Of a DNA stretch of 64,000 bases, positions 18,874-26,985 are shown piece after piece. The DNA comes from Rhizobium sullae. GTDB taxonomy: Bacteria; Pseudomonadota; Alphaproteobacteria; Rhizobiales; Rhizobiaceae. The DNA is taken from NCBI RefSeq assembly GCF_025200715.1, contig NZ_CP104143.1, forward strand, positions 3,754,501 through 3,818,500. The letters are read 5' to 3'. A program made the translations under genes and the position numbers. Position 1 is the first letter of the stretch. Every line of letters starts with the position of its first letter. The notes under the pieces are model-generated. The model searched no databases, was not told the origin of the DNA, and saw nothing but the letters and a program-made list of their open reading frames with translations.

Positions 18874-19695
18874 ATGGATTTCGTTCTGCTCTTTGTCTTT
18901 CTGGCCGCGACAGGCGCCTTGTCCGGCCTGATTGCCGGCCTGCTCGGGATCGGCGGCGGTGTCGTCCTGGTGCCAGCGCTCTATTACGTCTTCGAGTTCC
19001 TCGGCTATGAGAGTGACCGCTTGATGCAGGTCTGTGTCGCGACGTCTGGCGGCACAATCATCTTCAATTCAGCGCGTTCGGTTCTGATGCACCATCGGCG
19101 TGATGCGGTCGACTGGTCCGTGCTCAAGCGCTGGGGACCCGCGATTTCCCTCGGCGCGCTGGCCGGGGTGGTGGGTGCCGCTTCGCTGCGCTCGGCCAAT
19201 CTGTCGGTGATCTTCGGGGTGATTGGAATGGTGATAGGGCTCTACATGCTGATCAGCCGGCCGCACTGGAAACTGTCGGACACGATGCCGGGCCGGGTGC
19301 TGGCCAGTGCCTACGGGTTGGTCATCGGTTTTTTCTCGGCGATGATGGGCATCGGCGGTGGCTCCTTCGGCGTGCCGGCCATGACGCTCTATGGCATGCC
19401 GGTGCAGAAGGCGGTGGCCACGTCCTCGGGATTCGGGCTGTTGATCTCCGTGCCATCGTTTGCCGGATTTCTGATCGCCGGCTGGGGCCTTCCCGGTCTT
19501 CCGCCCTACACGATCGGTTTCGTCAACCTGCCGGCTCTGGTCGTCATCGTTGCCATATCGATGACCACGGTCTCCCTCGGCGTCCGGCTGGCGCATTACC
19601 TGCCGGCTGCTATGCTCAAGCGGATTTTCGCCGTGTTCATCTCGCTGTTGGCCCTCAATATGCTGACCAAGGGCCTTGTCGCTCTCTCGATGTAA
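18874..19695 (+). CDS. TauE/SafE-family membrane exporter
   Basis: A 273-residue inner-membrane protein with about eight hydrophobic segments and the internal duplication of the family: GLIAGLLGIGGGVVLVPALYY in the first half and GFFSAMMGIGGGSFGVPAMTLYG in the second. Family members export sulfite, sulfoacetate or other organic anions. Its place between an M20 hydrolase and an amidase suggests it exports a breakdown product, perhaps sulfite if the substrate is sulfonated. That is inference from position only. Confidence 0.88.
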   Translation: MDFVLLFVFLAATGALSGLIAGLLGIGGGVVLVPALYYVFEFLGYESDRLMQVCVATSGGTIIFNSARSVLMHHRRDAVDWSVLKRWGPAISLGALAGVVGAASLRSANLSVIFGVIGMVIGLYMLISRPHWKLSDTMPGRVLASAYGLVIGFFSAMMGIGGGSFGVPAMTLYGMPVQKAVATSSGFGLLISVPSFAGFLIAGWGLPGLPPYTIGFVNLPALVVIVAISMTTVSLGVRLAHYLPAAMLKRIFAVFISLLALNMLTKGLVALSM

Positions 19696-19708
19696 AAAAG
19701 GTATCGCC

Positions 19709-21205
19709 ATGAGCAAGACCCATCCCGCCGATCTCGATGCGATGGAAGCTCGCCGGCTGATTGGGCAGCGCCGCCTGTCTCCGGTTGAACTGGCAGAGGC
19801 CTGTATCGAGCGCGTCACGCAGATCAATCCCGCGATCAATGCGGTGGTGGCGCAGGATTTCGACCGTATCCGGGACGAGGCGCGGCAGGCCGAGCAAAGC
19901 GTGATGCGTCATAAGGCGCTCGGTCCATTGCACGGCCTGCCTTTTGGCGTCAAGGACATGATCGACGTCCAGGGCCTGCCGACCACCTTCGGCTCGGAAA
20001 TCTTTCGCGACAATATCGCGGAGAAGGATGATGCCATCGTTGCCGCCATGCGCCGGGCCGGCGGCATTCCTCTTGGCAAGACCAACAATCCGGACTGGAG
20101 CGCCGGCGGCAATACCCGCAACGCCGTTTATGGCGTCACGGCCAATCCTCACGACACGACGAAAAGTGCAGCCGGCTCGTCGGGCGGTTCGGCAGCCCTT
20201 CTTGCGGCCCGAATGGCACCGCTGGCCACGGGTTCGGACACTGGCGGCAGCCTGCGCAATCCTGCCGCCTTCTGCGGTGTTGTCGGCTTCCGCCCATCTC
20301 CCGGCGTTGTTCCCGGCGATACACGCGCCATGGCGCTGATGCATCTGTCGACCAGCGGGCCGATGGGGCGTAGCGTCGCGGATGTGGCTCTGATGCTGTC
20401 GGTTATGGTGCGGCCCGATCGGCTCGACCCCTATACGGTGGTCGTCGATGGGCAGACTCCGTGGCAGGCCGACCGCTTCAGCCAGGGCCGGCGTCCGGAC
20501 CTGGCTGCCCTTCGGATTGTCGTGACCGAGGATTTCGGCTTTGCGCCGACCTCCATGATGATCCGCGAGACTTTTGGCCGGGTGGTGGCGCGGCTGTCTG
20601 ACCATCTCGGCAGGGTCGATGAGACCCACCCCGATTGTACCGATGCCGATCGCATCTTCTCCGTTCTTCGCGGCGTGATGTTTCTCGGTATGCACCACAC
20701 GCTGTTGCAGACCCACCCGGACAAGATCGGCCCGAATGTCCGCGCCAATATTGAGGAGGGCCTAAGCTATGGGCCGCTCGATATTGCCGATGCACTGGTG
20801 AAACAGGGCCGGTTCTATCGCGATTGGCAGCGGTTTTTCGAAGACCATGATTATGTGCTTTGCCCGGCCGTGACCATCAGCCCACGCGACTGGCACGAGC
20901 TTTATCCGACCGAGATCGACGGTCAGCCGACGAAAAACTACTATCACTGGTTGGCCATGGCCTATGCCTCAACGCTGGCCGGCCATCCGTCGATCACCAT
21001 CCCCGTCGGCCGAGACGCGCTCGGCATGCCCTTCGGTCTGCAGATCGTCGGCAGGCGGCATGATGACGCCGGCGTTCTGCAGGTGGCGGCCGCGATTGAG
21101 GAGATCTTTGCGGACGACCTGATTTTTGGGGTTCCCATTGTCGACGTGCAGACGCTGAAGACGGCTCCAAAACTGGCCGACTGCGAGGGGTTCATGGGCT
21201 TCTAA
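19709..21205 (+). CDS. Amidase-signature family amidohydrolase
   Basis: A 498-residue amidase. The Ser-cisSer-Lys triad is visible: lysine in GLPFGVKDMIDVQG, and the two serines in the AAGSSGGSAALLAARMAPLA to GSDTGGSLRNPAAFCG region. I start at the ATG at 19709, after AAAAAAGG; an upstream in-frame start would overlap the exporter gene. It is last in the GntR-controlled operon and probably releases ammonia or an amine from the imported compound or its product. Confidence 0.92.
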   Translation: MSKTHPADLDAMEARRLIGQRRLSPVELAEACIERVTQINPAINAVVAQDFDRIRDEARQAEQSVMRHKALGPLHGLPFGVKDMIDVQGLPTTFGSEIFRDNIAEKDDAIVAAMRRAGGIPLGKTNNPDWSAGGNTRNAVYGVTANPHDTTKSAAGSSGGSAALLAARMAPLATGSDTGGSLRNPAAFCGVVGFRPSPGVVPGDTRAMALMHLSTSGPMGRSVADVALMLSVMVRPDRLDPYTVVVDGQTPWQADRFSQGRRPDLAALRIVVTEDFGFAPTSMMIRETFGRVVARLSDHLGRVDETHPDCTDADRIFSVLRGVMFLGMHHTLLQTHPDKIGPNVRANIEEGLSYGPLDIADALVKQGRFYRDWQRFFEDHDYVLCPAVTISPRDWHELYPTEIDGQPTKNYYHWLAMAYASTLAGHPSITIPVGRDALGMPFGLQIVGRRHDDAGVLQVAAAIEEIFADDLIFGVPIVDVQTLKTAPKLADCEGFMGF

Positions 21206-21298
21206 AGCACATCCCTTGAACACGGAATCGACGTGGGGATTTCCCTCTTTGTGATTTCAATGATTCCATGCCCCCGACTGATTTGTCGGAGGGAGCGA

Positions 21299-21460
21299 AT
21301 GACACGAGCATTGAGCGATGATCTTCGCAGCCGCGTTTTGGCGGCTCGGCAGATGGAATGTGAGCGCGGTCTGCAGCGGCGCGGTTCGGGATTGGGATCT
21401 CTTCAGCGATAGCTTGGACCGCGAACAGTGGCCGGCGAACGACAACCGCCATCTCCTCTC
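21299..21460 (+). pseudogene. IS630-family transposase remnant
   Basis: The reading starts MTRALSDDLRSRVLAA, the usual N-terminus of IS630-type transposases. It then continues only in another frame as DGM, a stop, and ARSAAARFGIGISSAIAW, which is the family's helix-turn-helix. One frameshift near 21350, an internal stop and loss of everything after about 21460 show that it is dead. It sits between the amidase gene and the end of the orphan sugar-binding-protein gene. Confidence 0.75.
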
Positions 21461-21538
21461 TCAGCTTGGAAAGCTTGCCCGAGCCGCAGCACGAGCAGCT
21501 TTGATACCACCAAAGCCTCACGGACGGCATAGAAACTC

Positions 21539-21594
21539 AAAAGGCTGAGTCCTGTGCAATACAGAACCCAGCCCTTAAATCTGCCCAGCCTTTT
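21539..21594 (-). terminator. Possible terminator of the orphan binding-protein gene
   Basis: AAAAGGCTG and CAGCCTTTT are inverted repeats 38 bases apart, about 60 bases past the minus-strand stop codon at 21656. The loop is long, so this is weak support. Confidence 0.3.
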
Positions 21595-21655
21595 AACCCG
21601 TCCAACTTTACGGGTCAGTTCACGAAACCGGGCCTTCGAGGAAGAGAAGTTCGAT

Positions 21656-22945
21656 TCAGCTTCTGATCGTTGCTTTGCCTTGTTCCACCAGGCGGGCCGC
21701 GGCGTCTGCGGGCGTCGTGCGTTCGAAGGCGAGTTCGTCGGCGATCGGGCGAAGGACGCGCTGGTCGAATTCCGTCGCACCGAGCGGGGCCGGTGCCGGG
21801 TAGTCCCCGACCTGATCCTTGAGCAGCTCAACGTACTTGACGGTTTCCTGCTCCGTCGGGTTGAGGTTCGGCAGGATTGCTTCGCGGACGGTCGCCGACA
21901 TCGGCACGCCGCGTTCCACGCCGAGGATCTTGCCGGCTTCGGTATCGTTGACGAAGAAGTCGATGAACTTGGCGGCCGCTTCAGCGTTCTTCGTTGTCGC
22001 CCCCATGCTCCAGATGAGCGCGGGGCGGTAATAGTGGCCGGAGGGACCGCTCTTCCTTTCACGCGGCAACATGGTGATCGCCAGTTTGCTCTTCGAGATC
22101 AGCTGATAGCCGACGAGCTGGTTCGAGTAGGCCATGCCGATCGCCGATTTGCCGAGCGCCAAGCAGTTGGTGTCGATGGTGTTCTGGTCGAGCGTCTGGA
22201 CATCGGCCGCGACCGTGCCGCCCTTCTTGCGCAGTTCCTCCCAGAAGCTGTACCACTCCTTGGCGTCTTCGACATCGAAACCCAGGCTGCCATTGGCGTA
22301 GAGGCTCTTGCCGCGCTGGCGCAGCCAGGCATCGAAGACATAGGCATAGCGCGCGCCGTAGGGGCCACCCCAGTAATTGTCCTTGCCGGCGGCCTTTGTG
22401 AGCTCGACGGCCAGTTTGGCATATTCGTCCCAGGTGAGGTCCGGCGTCGGCAAGGCAAACCCTGCCTTTTCGAAGGCCGTCTGGTCGAAAAAGAGTGCGA
22501 AGGAGTTCAGGCCGAGGCCGATGCCATAGAGCTTGCTGTCGACAGTCGTCAGCTTCAGCATGTCCTTGCCGAAGGCGTCGACCTTGAGAGCCGAGGGAAC
22601 GAACTCGTCGAGGGGCATGCAGGCGCCGCGCTTGGAGTAATCGGAGATCGTGCTGGGCTCGAGCTGGAACACATCGGCGATCGCGCGGCCGGCCATCTGC
22701 GTCGCGAGTTTCGTCCAATAACCGTCGCCGCTGAGCGACTCGCCGACGATCGTGACGCCCGGCGTTTTGGCCTGATAGAGTTTTGCGACTTCCAGCGTAC
22801 GCTTGGCGCGGTCGTTCGAGCCCCACCACATGGCGCGCAGCTGCGTGTCTTCGGCGAAAGCCGGAATGGCGCTGCCTGCGCCGAATGCGAGCCCCGTAGC
22901 CACACCGGCCGAGCCCTTCAAAAATGAACGTCGATTGATCTGCAT
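21656..22945 (-). CDS. Sugar ABC transporter substrate-binding protein (family 1), orphan
   Basis: A 429-residue periplasmic protein with a twin-arginine signal (INRRSFLKGSAGVATGLAFG). The start at 22945 follows AGGAGG. It is clearly a paralogue of the binding protein at 32482-33768: both share an LR-x-x-WWGS start, a YW-x-[KR]LATQ segment, LRQRGK[SA]LY and LGKSA-x-G. No permease or ATPase gene follows; past its stop there is only an IS630 relic. It is divergent from the LacI-type gene with an operator-like palindrome between. It may dock on the paralogous CUT1 permeases at 33774-35616. Confidence 0.9.
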   Translation of the reverse strand: MQINRRSFLKGSAGVATGLAFGAGSAIPAFAEDTQLRAMWWGSNDRAKRTLEVAKLYQAKTPGVTIVGESLSGDGYWTKLATQMAGRAIADVFQLEPSTISDYSKRGACMPLDEFVPSALKVDAFGKDMLKLTTVDSKLYGIGLGLNSFALFFDQTAFEKAGFALPTPDLTWDEYAKLAVELTKAAGKDNYWGGPYGARYAYVFDAWLRQRGKSLYANGSLGFDVEDAKEWYSFWEELRKKGGTVAADVQTLDQNTIDTNCLALGKSAIGMAYSNQLVGYQLISKSKLAITMLPRERKSGPSGHYYRPALIWSMGATTKNAEAAAKFIDFFVNDTEAGKILGVERGVPMSATVREAILPNLNPTEQETVKYVELLKDQVGDYPAPAPLGATEFDQRVLRPIADELAFERTTPADAAARLVEQGKATIRS

Positions 22946-23052
22946 GATTGTCCTCCTTTGTCGGCTGCCAGCGCCGTCCTCCAACGGTTCTCCGGCATGT
23001 CACGAGCAGAGTACGCAAAAAATTTCTGTTTGCAACATTTTATCTTTCACTT

Positions 23053-23062
23053 GCAAATTTGC
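23053..23062. promoter_or_regulatory. Candidate LacI-type operator
   Basis: GCAAATTTGC is a perfect palindrome in the AT-rich gap between the divergent binding-protein and LacI-type genes. A looser GCAAA...TTTGC repeat lies further left near 23013-23032. Assignment to the adjacent LacI regulator is positional. Confidence 0.5.
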
Positions 23063-23084
23063 GTAATTTGCATAATTTTGAGCC

Positions 23085-24113
23085 ATGAATGAAATCAAAC
23101 CCAGGCGGCCGCGTCAGGCCGATATTGCAGCCTTGGCGGGCGTCTCCGTTTCGACGGTCTCACGCGTGCTTGCCAACGAACCCGGCATTAGCGGGAGCGT
23201 GCGCGAGCATATTCTGAAGGTGGCGGCCGAGTATGGATACCAGGTGAGATCACCTCAAGAAGCGGTTCCCGGCGGACTTGCGCTGATTGCGAGCGACGGC
23301 GTCACGGGCGGACTGAGCGTTTTCTACGAGTCCATCGTCGAGGGGCTGCGAGCAGCGGCGGCGGAGAACGGAATGCCCTTCGAGGTTCGGCTGATCCGGG
23401 AAGACCGCGCGACGCCCGAAGTCATTCGAGACCAATTGAAGTTGGCGCGTGCCGAGGGTCTCTTTCTCGTCGGCATCGATCCGAACGAAAGCTTGCGCGG
23501 CTGGATCGAGGACGAAAGGGTTCCGGTCGTCCTCGTCAATGGCACGGACCCGCAGCTTCGCCTCGACGGTGTTTCACCTTCCAATTTTTTCGGCGCCTTC
23601 CAGGCTGCCGAACGGCTGCTGAACGCCGGTCACCGGCGCATCCTGCATCTGACCGGCTCCCACCGTCATACGATCCGCGAGCGTATCCGCGGTTTCGAGG
23701 CGGCGGTGGCGTCAATCCAAGGCGCAGAAAGCAGGCTTGTGCCGATGAACTTTCACGGCAGTGCCAGCCGCGAGGCGCATGAACTGACGGCGGCGGTCCT
23801 CGCAGAGAACGCCGGTTTCACGGCTGCCTTCTGCATGAACGATTTTATCGCGGTCGGCGTGCTGGAGGCTGTGACGGAAGCGGGCCTTCGCGTGCCGAAA
23901 GACTTCGCAATCGTCGGTTTTGACGATCTGCCTTGCGCACTGATGACCAATCCGCCGCTTTCCACCATGCGAGTCGATCGTGCAGCACTTGGCCGGGAGG
24001 CGATCGGCTTGATGATGTCCCGGTTCCGCGACCGGGCGGCCCCCGCCCGTCATGTATGCCATGCGGTCATCCCCGTTGCCGGGGGTACCGTGCCCGAAGT
24101 CGTAACCTCTTGA
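23085..24113 (+). CDS. LacI-family transcriptional regulator
   Basis: A 342-residue repressor type: N-terminal helix-turn-helix and hinge (ADIAALAGVSVSTVSRVLAN), then a periplasmic-binding-protein-like sugar sensor with the conserved C-terminal FAIVGFDDLP and LSTMRVDRAALGREA. It heads a plus-strand set with a DUF2264 protein and a 2-hydroxyacid dehydrogenase and is divergent from the orphan sugar-binding protein, so it probably controls both directions in response to a sugar or sugar acid. Confidence 0.93.
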   Translation: MNEIKPRRPRQADIAALAGVSVSTVSRVLANEPGISGSVREHILKVAAEYGYQVRSPQEAVPGGLALIASDGVTGGLSVFYESIVEGLRAAAAENGMPFEVRLIREDRATPEVIRDQLKLARAEGLFLVGIDPNESLRGWIEDERVPVVLVNGTDPQLRLDGVSPSNFFGAFQAAERLLNAGHRRILHLTGSHRHTIRERIRGFEAAVASIQGAESRLVPMNFHGSASREAHELTAAVLAENAGFTAAFCMNDFIAVGVLEAVTEAGLRVPKDFAIVGFDDLPCALMTNPPLSTMRVDRAALGREAIGLMMSRFRDRAAPARHVCHAVIPVAGGTVPEVVTS

Positions 24114-24122
24114 GTGATTCCT

Positions 24123-25976
24123 ATGACTTATGATCCGGCCAGCGCCAATCCGCTTGCAGGCAATCCGCTTGAAACGCGTCAGGATATGAGCCGCGCGCTT
24201 CTCGATCTCTTCGATCCGCTGCTGCCCTATTTTTCGAAGGGCAATGCCCGCGTGCGGCTAGATGGCGCCGGCGCGCATTTCGATCGCGCCGCCGCCGACT
24301 TGGAAGGCTTCGCCCGGCCTCTGTGGGGTCTTGCTGCTTTGGGTGCGGGAAACGGCCGCTTCGAGCATTGGGATCGCTTCGCTGAGGGCCTCGCCAACGG
24401 CACCGATCCGGAGCATCCGGAATATTGGGGCACGGTCAACGGCCGCGACCAGCGCATGGTGGAGCTTGCCGCGCTCGGTTTCGCGCTGGCGCTTGTCCCG
24501 GAAAAGATCTGGGAGCCGCTCGATGCGCGTGCCCGAAACAACGTCATCGCCTATTTCAAGCATGCGCGCCAGTTCGATTATGCCGACAACAACTGGAAGT
24601 TCTTCCGCATCTTCGTCGATATCGCGCTTAACCGATTGGGCGCGGACTTCGACCGCAGCCTCACCAAACAGTACCTGGAAGAGCTGGAAGGCTTCTATAT
24701 TGGCGACGGCTGGTATCGCGACGGCAATGTCCGCCGTGTCGATCACTACATTCCCTTCGCGATGCACTTTTACGGCCTGATCTATTCGAAACTTGTCGAT
24801 GATGACTATGCCAAGCGCTATCGCGAACGGGCAGTGCTCTTTGCAAAGGATTTCAAGAACTGGTTTGCGGCCGACGGGGCGACAGTACCGTTTGGCCGCA
24901 GCCTGACATACCGCTTCGCCTGTGCCGGTTTCTGGTCGGCGCTTGCTTTCGCCGATCTCGAAGCCCTGCCTTGGGGCGAGGTCAAGCATCTCTGCCTTCA
25001 GCATCTGCGCTGGTGGGGGGACAGGCCGATAACGAACCGCGACGGCGTCCTGTCGATCGGTTTCGGCTATCCCAATCTGCTGATGTCGGAAAGCTATAAT
25101 TCCGCAGGCTCGCCCTATTGGGCTTTCAAGGCCTTTCTGCCGCTCGCAATTCCTGGGGATCATCCGTTCTGGACGGCAAAGGAGAAGATGCCGGAAGCGG
25201 TCGCGGTCTCTCCGCAGCGCCACCCGGGCATGGTCGTGATGCGGACAGGCGGCGATGTTGTGGCGCTTTCCTCTGGCCAGGAAAATCTCCAGATGCGATT
25301 TGGGACGGAAAAATACGCAAAATTCGCCTATTCAGCGCGATACGGTTTCAGCGTTGAAGCCGACGAGCGCAATTTTGCCGGCGGTGCCTTTGATTCGGCG
25401 CTGGCCTTTAGTGACGACGGGTTGCACTACCGTGTTCGCGAGACGAATACGGAAGCCAAGATTGCCGGCAATGTACTTTACTCGAAGTGGTCGCCGTTCA
25501 AAGATGTCTCCGTCCAGACATGGCTCGTGCCTGCCGCGCCCTGGCATATCCGCGTTCACAGGATCAATACGCCACGTGTATTGCAGACGGCCGAAGGCGG
25601 CTTCGCGATTGCCAAGCGGGATTTCGACCTCGATATGCTTTCGGCGGAAGCAGGTGCCGCGCATGTTATCGGCGAAGCTGATTTTTCCGGCATCGCCGAT
25701 CTCGGCTCATCCGTGAAGCGCACCGGCCTTGCGCAGAAGGCTCTGCCGAATACCAACCTGATTGTTGCAAAGACATTGGTGCCGCAGTTGCGTGGCGAAA
25801 TCCCGGCAGGCGAAACGGTACTGGTTACGGCAGTGCTTGCAATCGATGATCCGAAAGCCGTTTCCGGGATCTGGACGAAACCGCCGAGCGTGCCGGATAT
25901 CGACGCCTTGGAGGAACAGGTAAGGAAATACGGTGTCACCGTCAGCGCCATTGCAACACCAGGGCAGATGCCATGA
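24123..25976 (+). CDS. DUF2264 domain protein, probable carbohydrate-active enzyme
   Basis: A 617-residue protein matching the DUF2264 family over its whole length. The N-terminal two thirds look like an alpha-helical toroid: WGLAALGAG, then PEYWG, NNWKFFRIFVDIALN, GDGWYRDG and DHYIPFAMHFYGL. The last third is beta-rich. This fold family includes unsaturated glycan hydrolases and lyases, but DUF2264 itself has no settled activity that I know of. No signal peptide is seen, so it is cytoplasmic and would act on imported oligosaccharide. A GTG at 24114 overlapping the LacI stop is an alternative start. The next gene overlaps its stop by four bases. Confidence 0.8.
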   Translation: MTYDPASANPLAGNPLETRQDMSRALLDLFDPLLPYFSKGNARVRLDGAGAHFDRAAADLEGFARPLWGLAALGAGNGRFEHWDRFAEGLANGTDPEHPEYWGTVNGRDQRMVELAALGFALALVPEKIWEPLDARARNNVIAYFKHARQFDYADNNWKFFRIFVDIALNRLGADFDRSLTKQYLEELEGFYIGDGWYRDGNVRRVDHYIPFAMHFYGLIYSKLVDDDYAKRYRERAVLFAKDFKNWFAADGATVPFGRSLTYRFACAGFWSALAFADLEALPWGEVKHLCLQHLRWWGDRPITNRDGVLSIGFGYPNLLMSESYNSAGSPYWAFKAFLPLAIPGDHPFWTAKEKMPEAVAVSPQRHPGMVVMRTGGDVVALSSGQENLQMRFGTEKYAKFAYSARYGFSVEADERNFAGGAFDSALAFSDDGLHYRVRETNTEAKIAGNVLYSKWSPFKDVSVQTWLVPAAPWHIRVHRINTPRVLQTAEGGFAIAKRDFDLDMLSAEAGAAHVIGEADFSGIADLGSSVKRTGLAQKALPNTNLIVAKTLVPQLRGEIPAGETVLVTAVLAIDDPKAVSGIWTKPPSVPDIDALEEQVRKYGVTVSAIATPGQMP

Positions 25977-26983
25977 GCCGTCTCGGCATCGCGCTTGCCA
26001 TGCATCCGGAGCGCACCGAACATGTCGTCTCGGATGAGTTGCTTCAACGTCTGGAAGGCATCGGTCGCCTGCTTGACCGCGAGCCACTGCAGAATTTTTC
26101 TGACGAGCGCGCCCGGCGCATGCTTCCGGAGACGGAAATCCTCATCACAGGCTGGGGGGTGCCCGAGGTGGGCAGCGAGGTGCTCGCTGCGGCAAGTGGC
26201 CTGAAGATCGTCGCTCATGCGGCAGGCACGGTCAAAGGCATAATCGGCGAAGAGATTTTCAAGGCCGGGATCGCAGTCAGCCACGCGGCGGAAGCCAATG
26301 CCATTCCGGTTGCGGAGTTTACGCTTGCAGCCATTCTATTTGCCGGCAAACGAGTTTTCCGCTTTCGCGACGTTTACGCAGCGGACCGCAGTCGTCACCG
26401 CACCCATCCGATGCAGCGCCTGGCGATTGGCAACTACCACCGTACTGTCGGCATTATCGGTGCATCGCGGATCGGCCGCCGCGTCATCGACCTGCTGAAG
26501 CCGTTCGCCTATAAGCTCGTGCTGTTTGACCCGACGATCAGCATGGCCGAAGCGCGAGGGCTTGGAGCCGAGAAGCTCGATCTGGATACGCTCATGAAGG
26601 TCTCGGACATCGTTTCGATCCATGCCCCGTCCCTGCCTTCCACGCGGCATATGATCGATGCGGACCGGCTCGCTCTGATGAAGGATGGCGCAACGCTCAT
26701 CAACACGGCGCGAGGTGCCATCATCGATGAAGCCGCCCTGCTGGCGGCACTTGCAACCGGCCGCATCGATGCGATCATCGATGTCACCGACCCGGAAATC
26801 CCCGAGCCGTCGTCGGCCTTTTACGATCTGCCGAATGTGTTCTTGACGCCCCATATTGCAGGCGCCGTCGGATTGGAGCGCATGCGCCTCGGCGAAATGG
26901 CGGTGGACGAGATCGAGCGTTTCCTGAAGGGCGAGCCGCTGCTTTACGGCGTCACGCTCGCGGACCTCGAAAAGATCGCCTGA
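25973..26983 (+). CDS. D-isomer-specific 2-hydroxyacid dehydrogenase, NAD(P)-binding
   Basis: A 336-residue dehydrogenase. The dinucleotide fold appears as VGIIGASRIGRRVIDLL, an unusual GxSxxG in place of GxGxxG. The catalytic arginine is in INTARGAIIDEAAL and the histidine in LTPHIAGAVG. The start overlaps the DUF2264 stop (ATGA). Its stop lies two bases from the end of the convergent Gfo/Idh gene. It probably interconverts a 2-keto and 2-hydroxy acid derived from a sugar acid. Confidence 0.9.
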   Translation: MSRLGIALAMHPERTEHVVSDELLQRLEGIGRLLDREPLQNFSDERARRMLPETEILITGWGVPEVGSEVLAAASGLKIVAHAAGTVKGIIGEEIFKAGIAVSHAAEANAIPVAEFTLAAILFAGKRVFRFRDVYAADRSRHRTHPMQRLAIGNYHRTVGIIGASRIGRRVIDLLKPFAYKLVLFDPTISMAEARGLGAEKLDLDTLMKVSDIVSIHAPSLPSTRHMIDADRLALMKDGATLINTARGAIIDEAALLAALATGRIDAIIDVTDPEIPEPSSAFYDLPNVFLTPHIAGAVGLERMRLGEMAVDEIERFLKGEPLLYGVTLADLEKIA

Positions 26984-26985
26984 GC

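Noticed and set aside
24140..24180. Short tandem CAATCCGCTT repeat that could suggest a repeat array
   Set aside because: Only two copies inside a coding sequence. No CRISPR array or other regular repeat is visible anywhere in the window.
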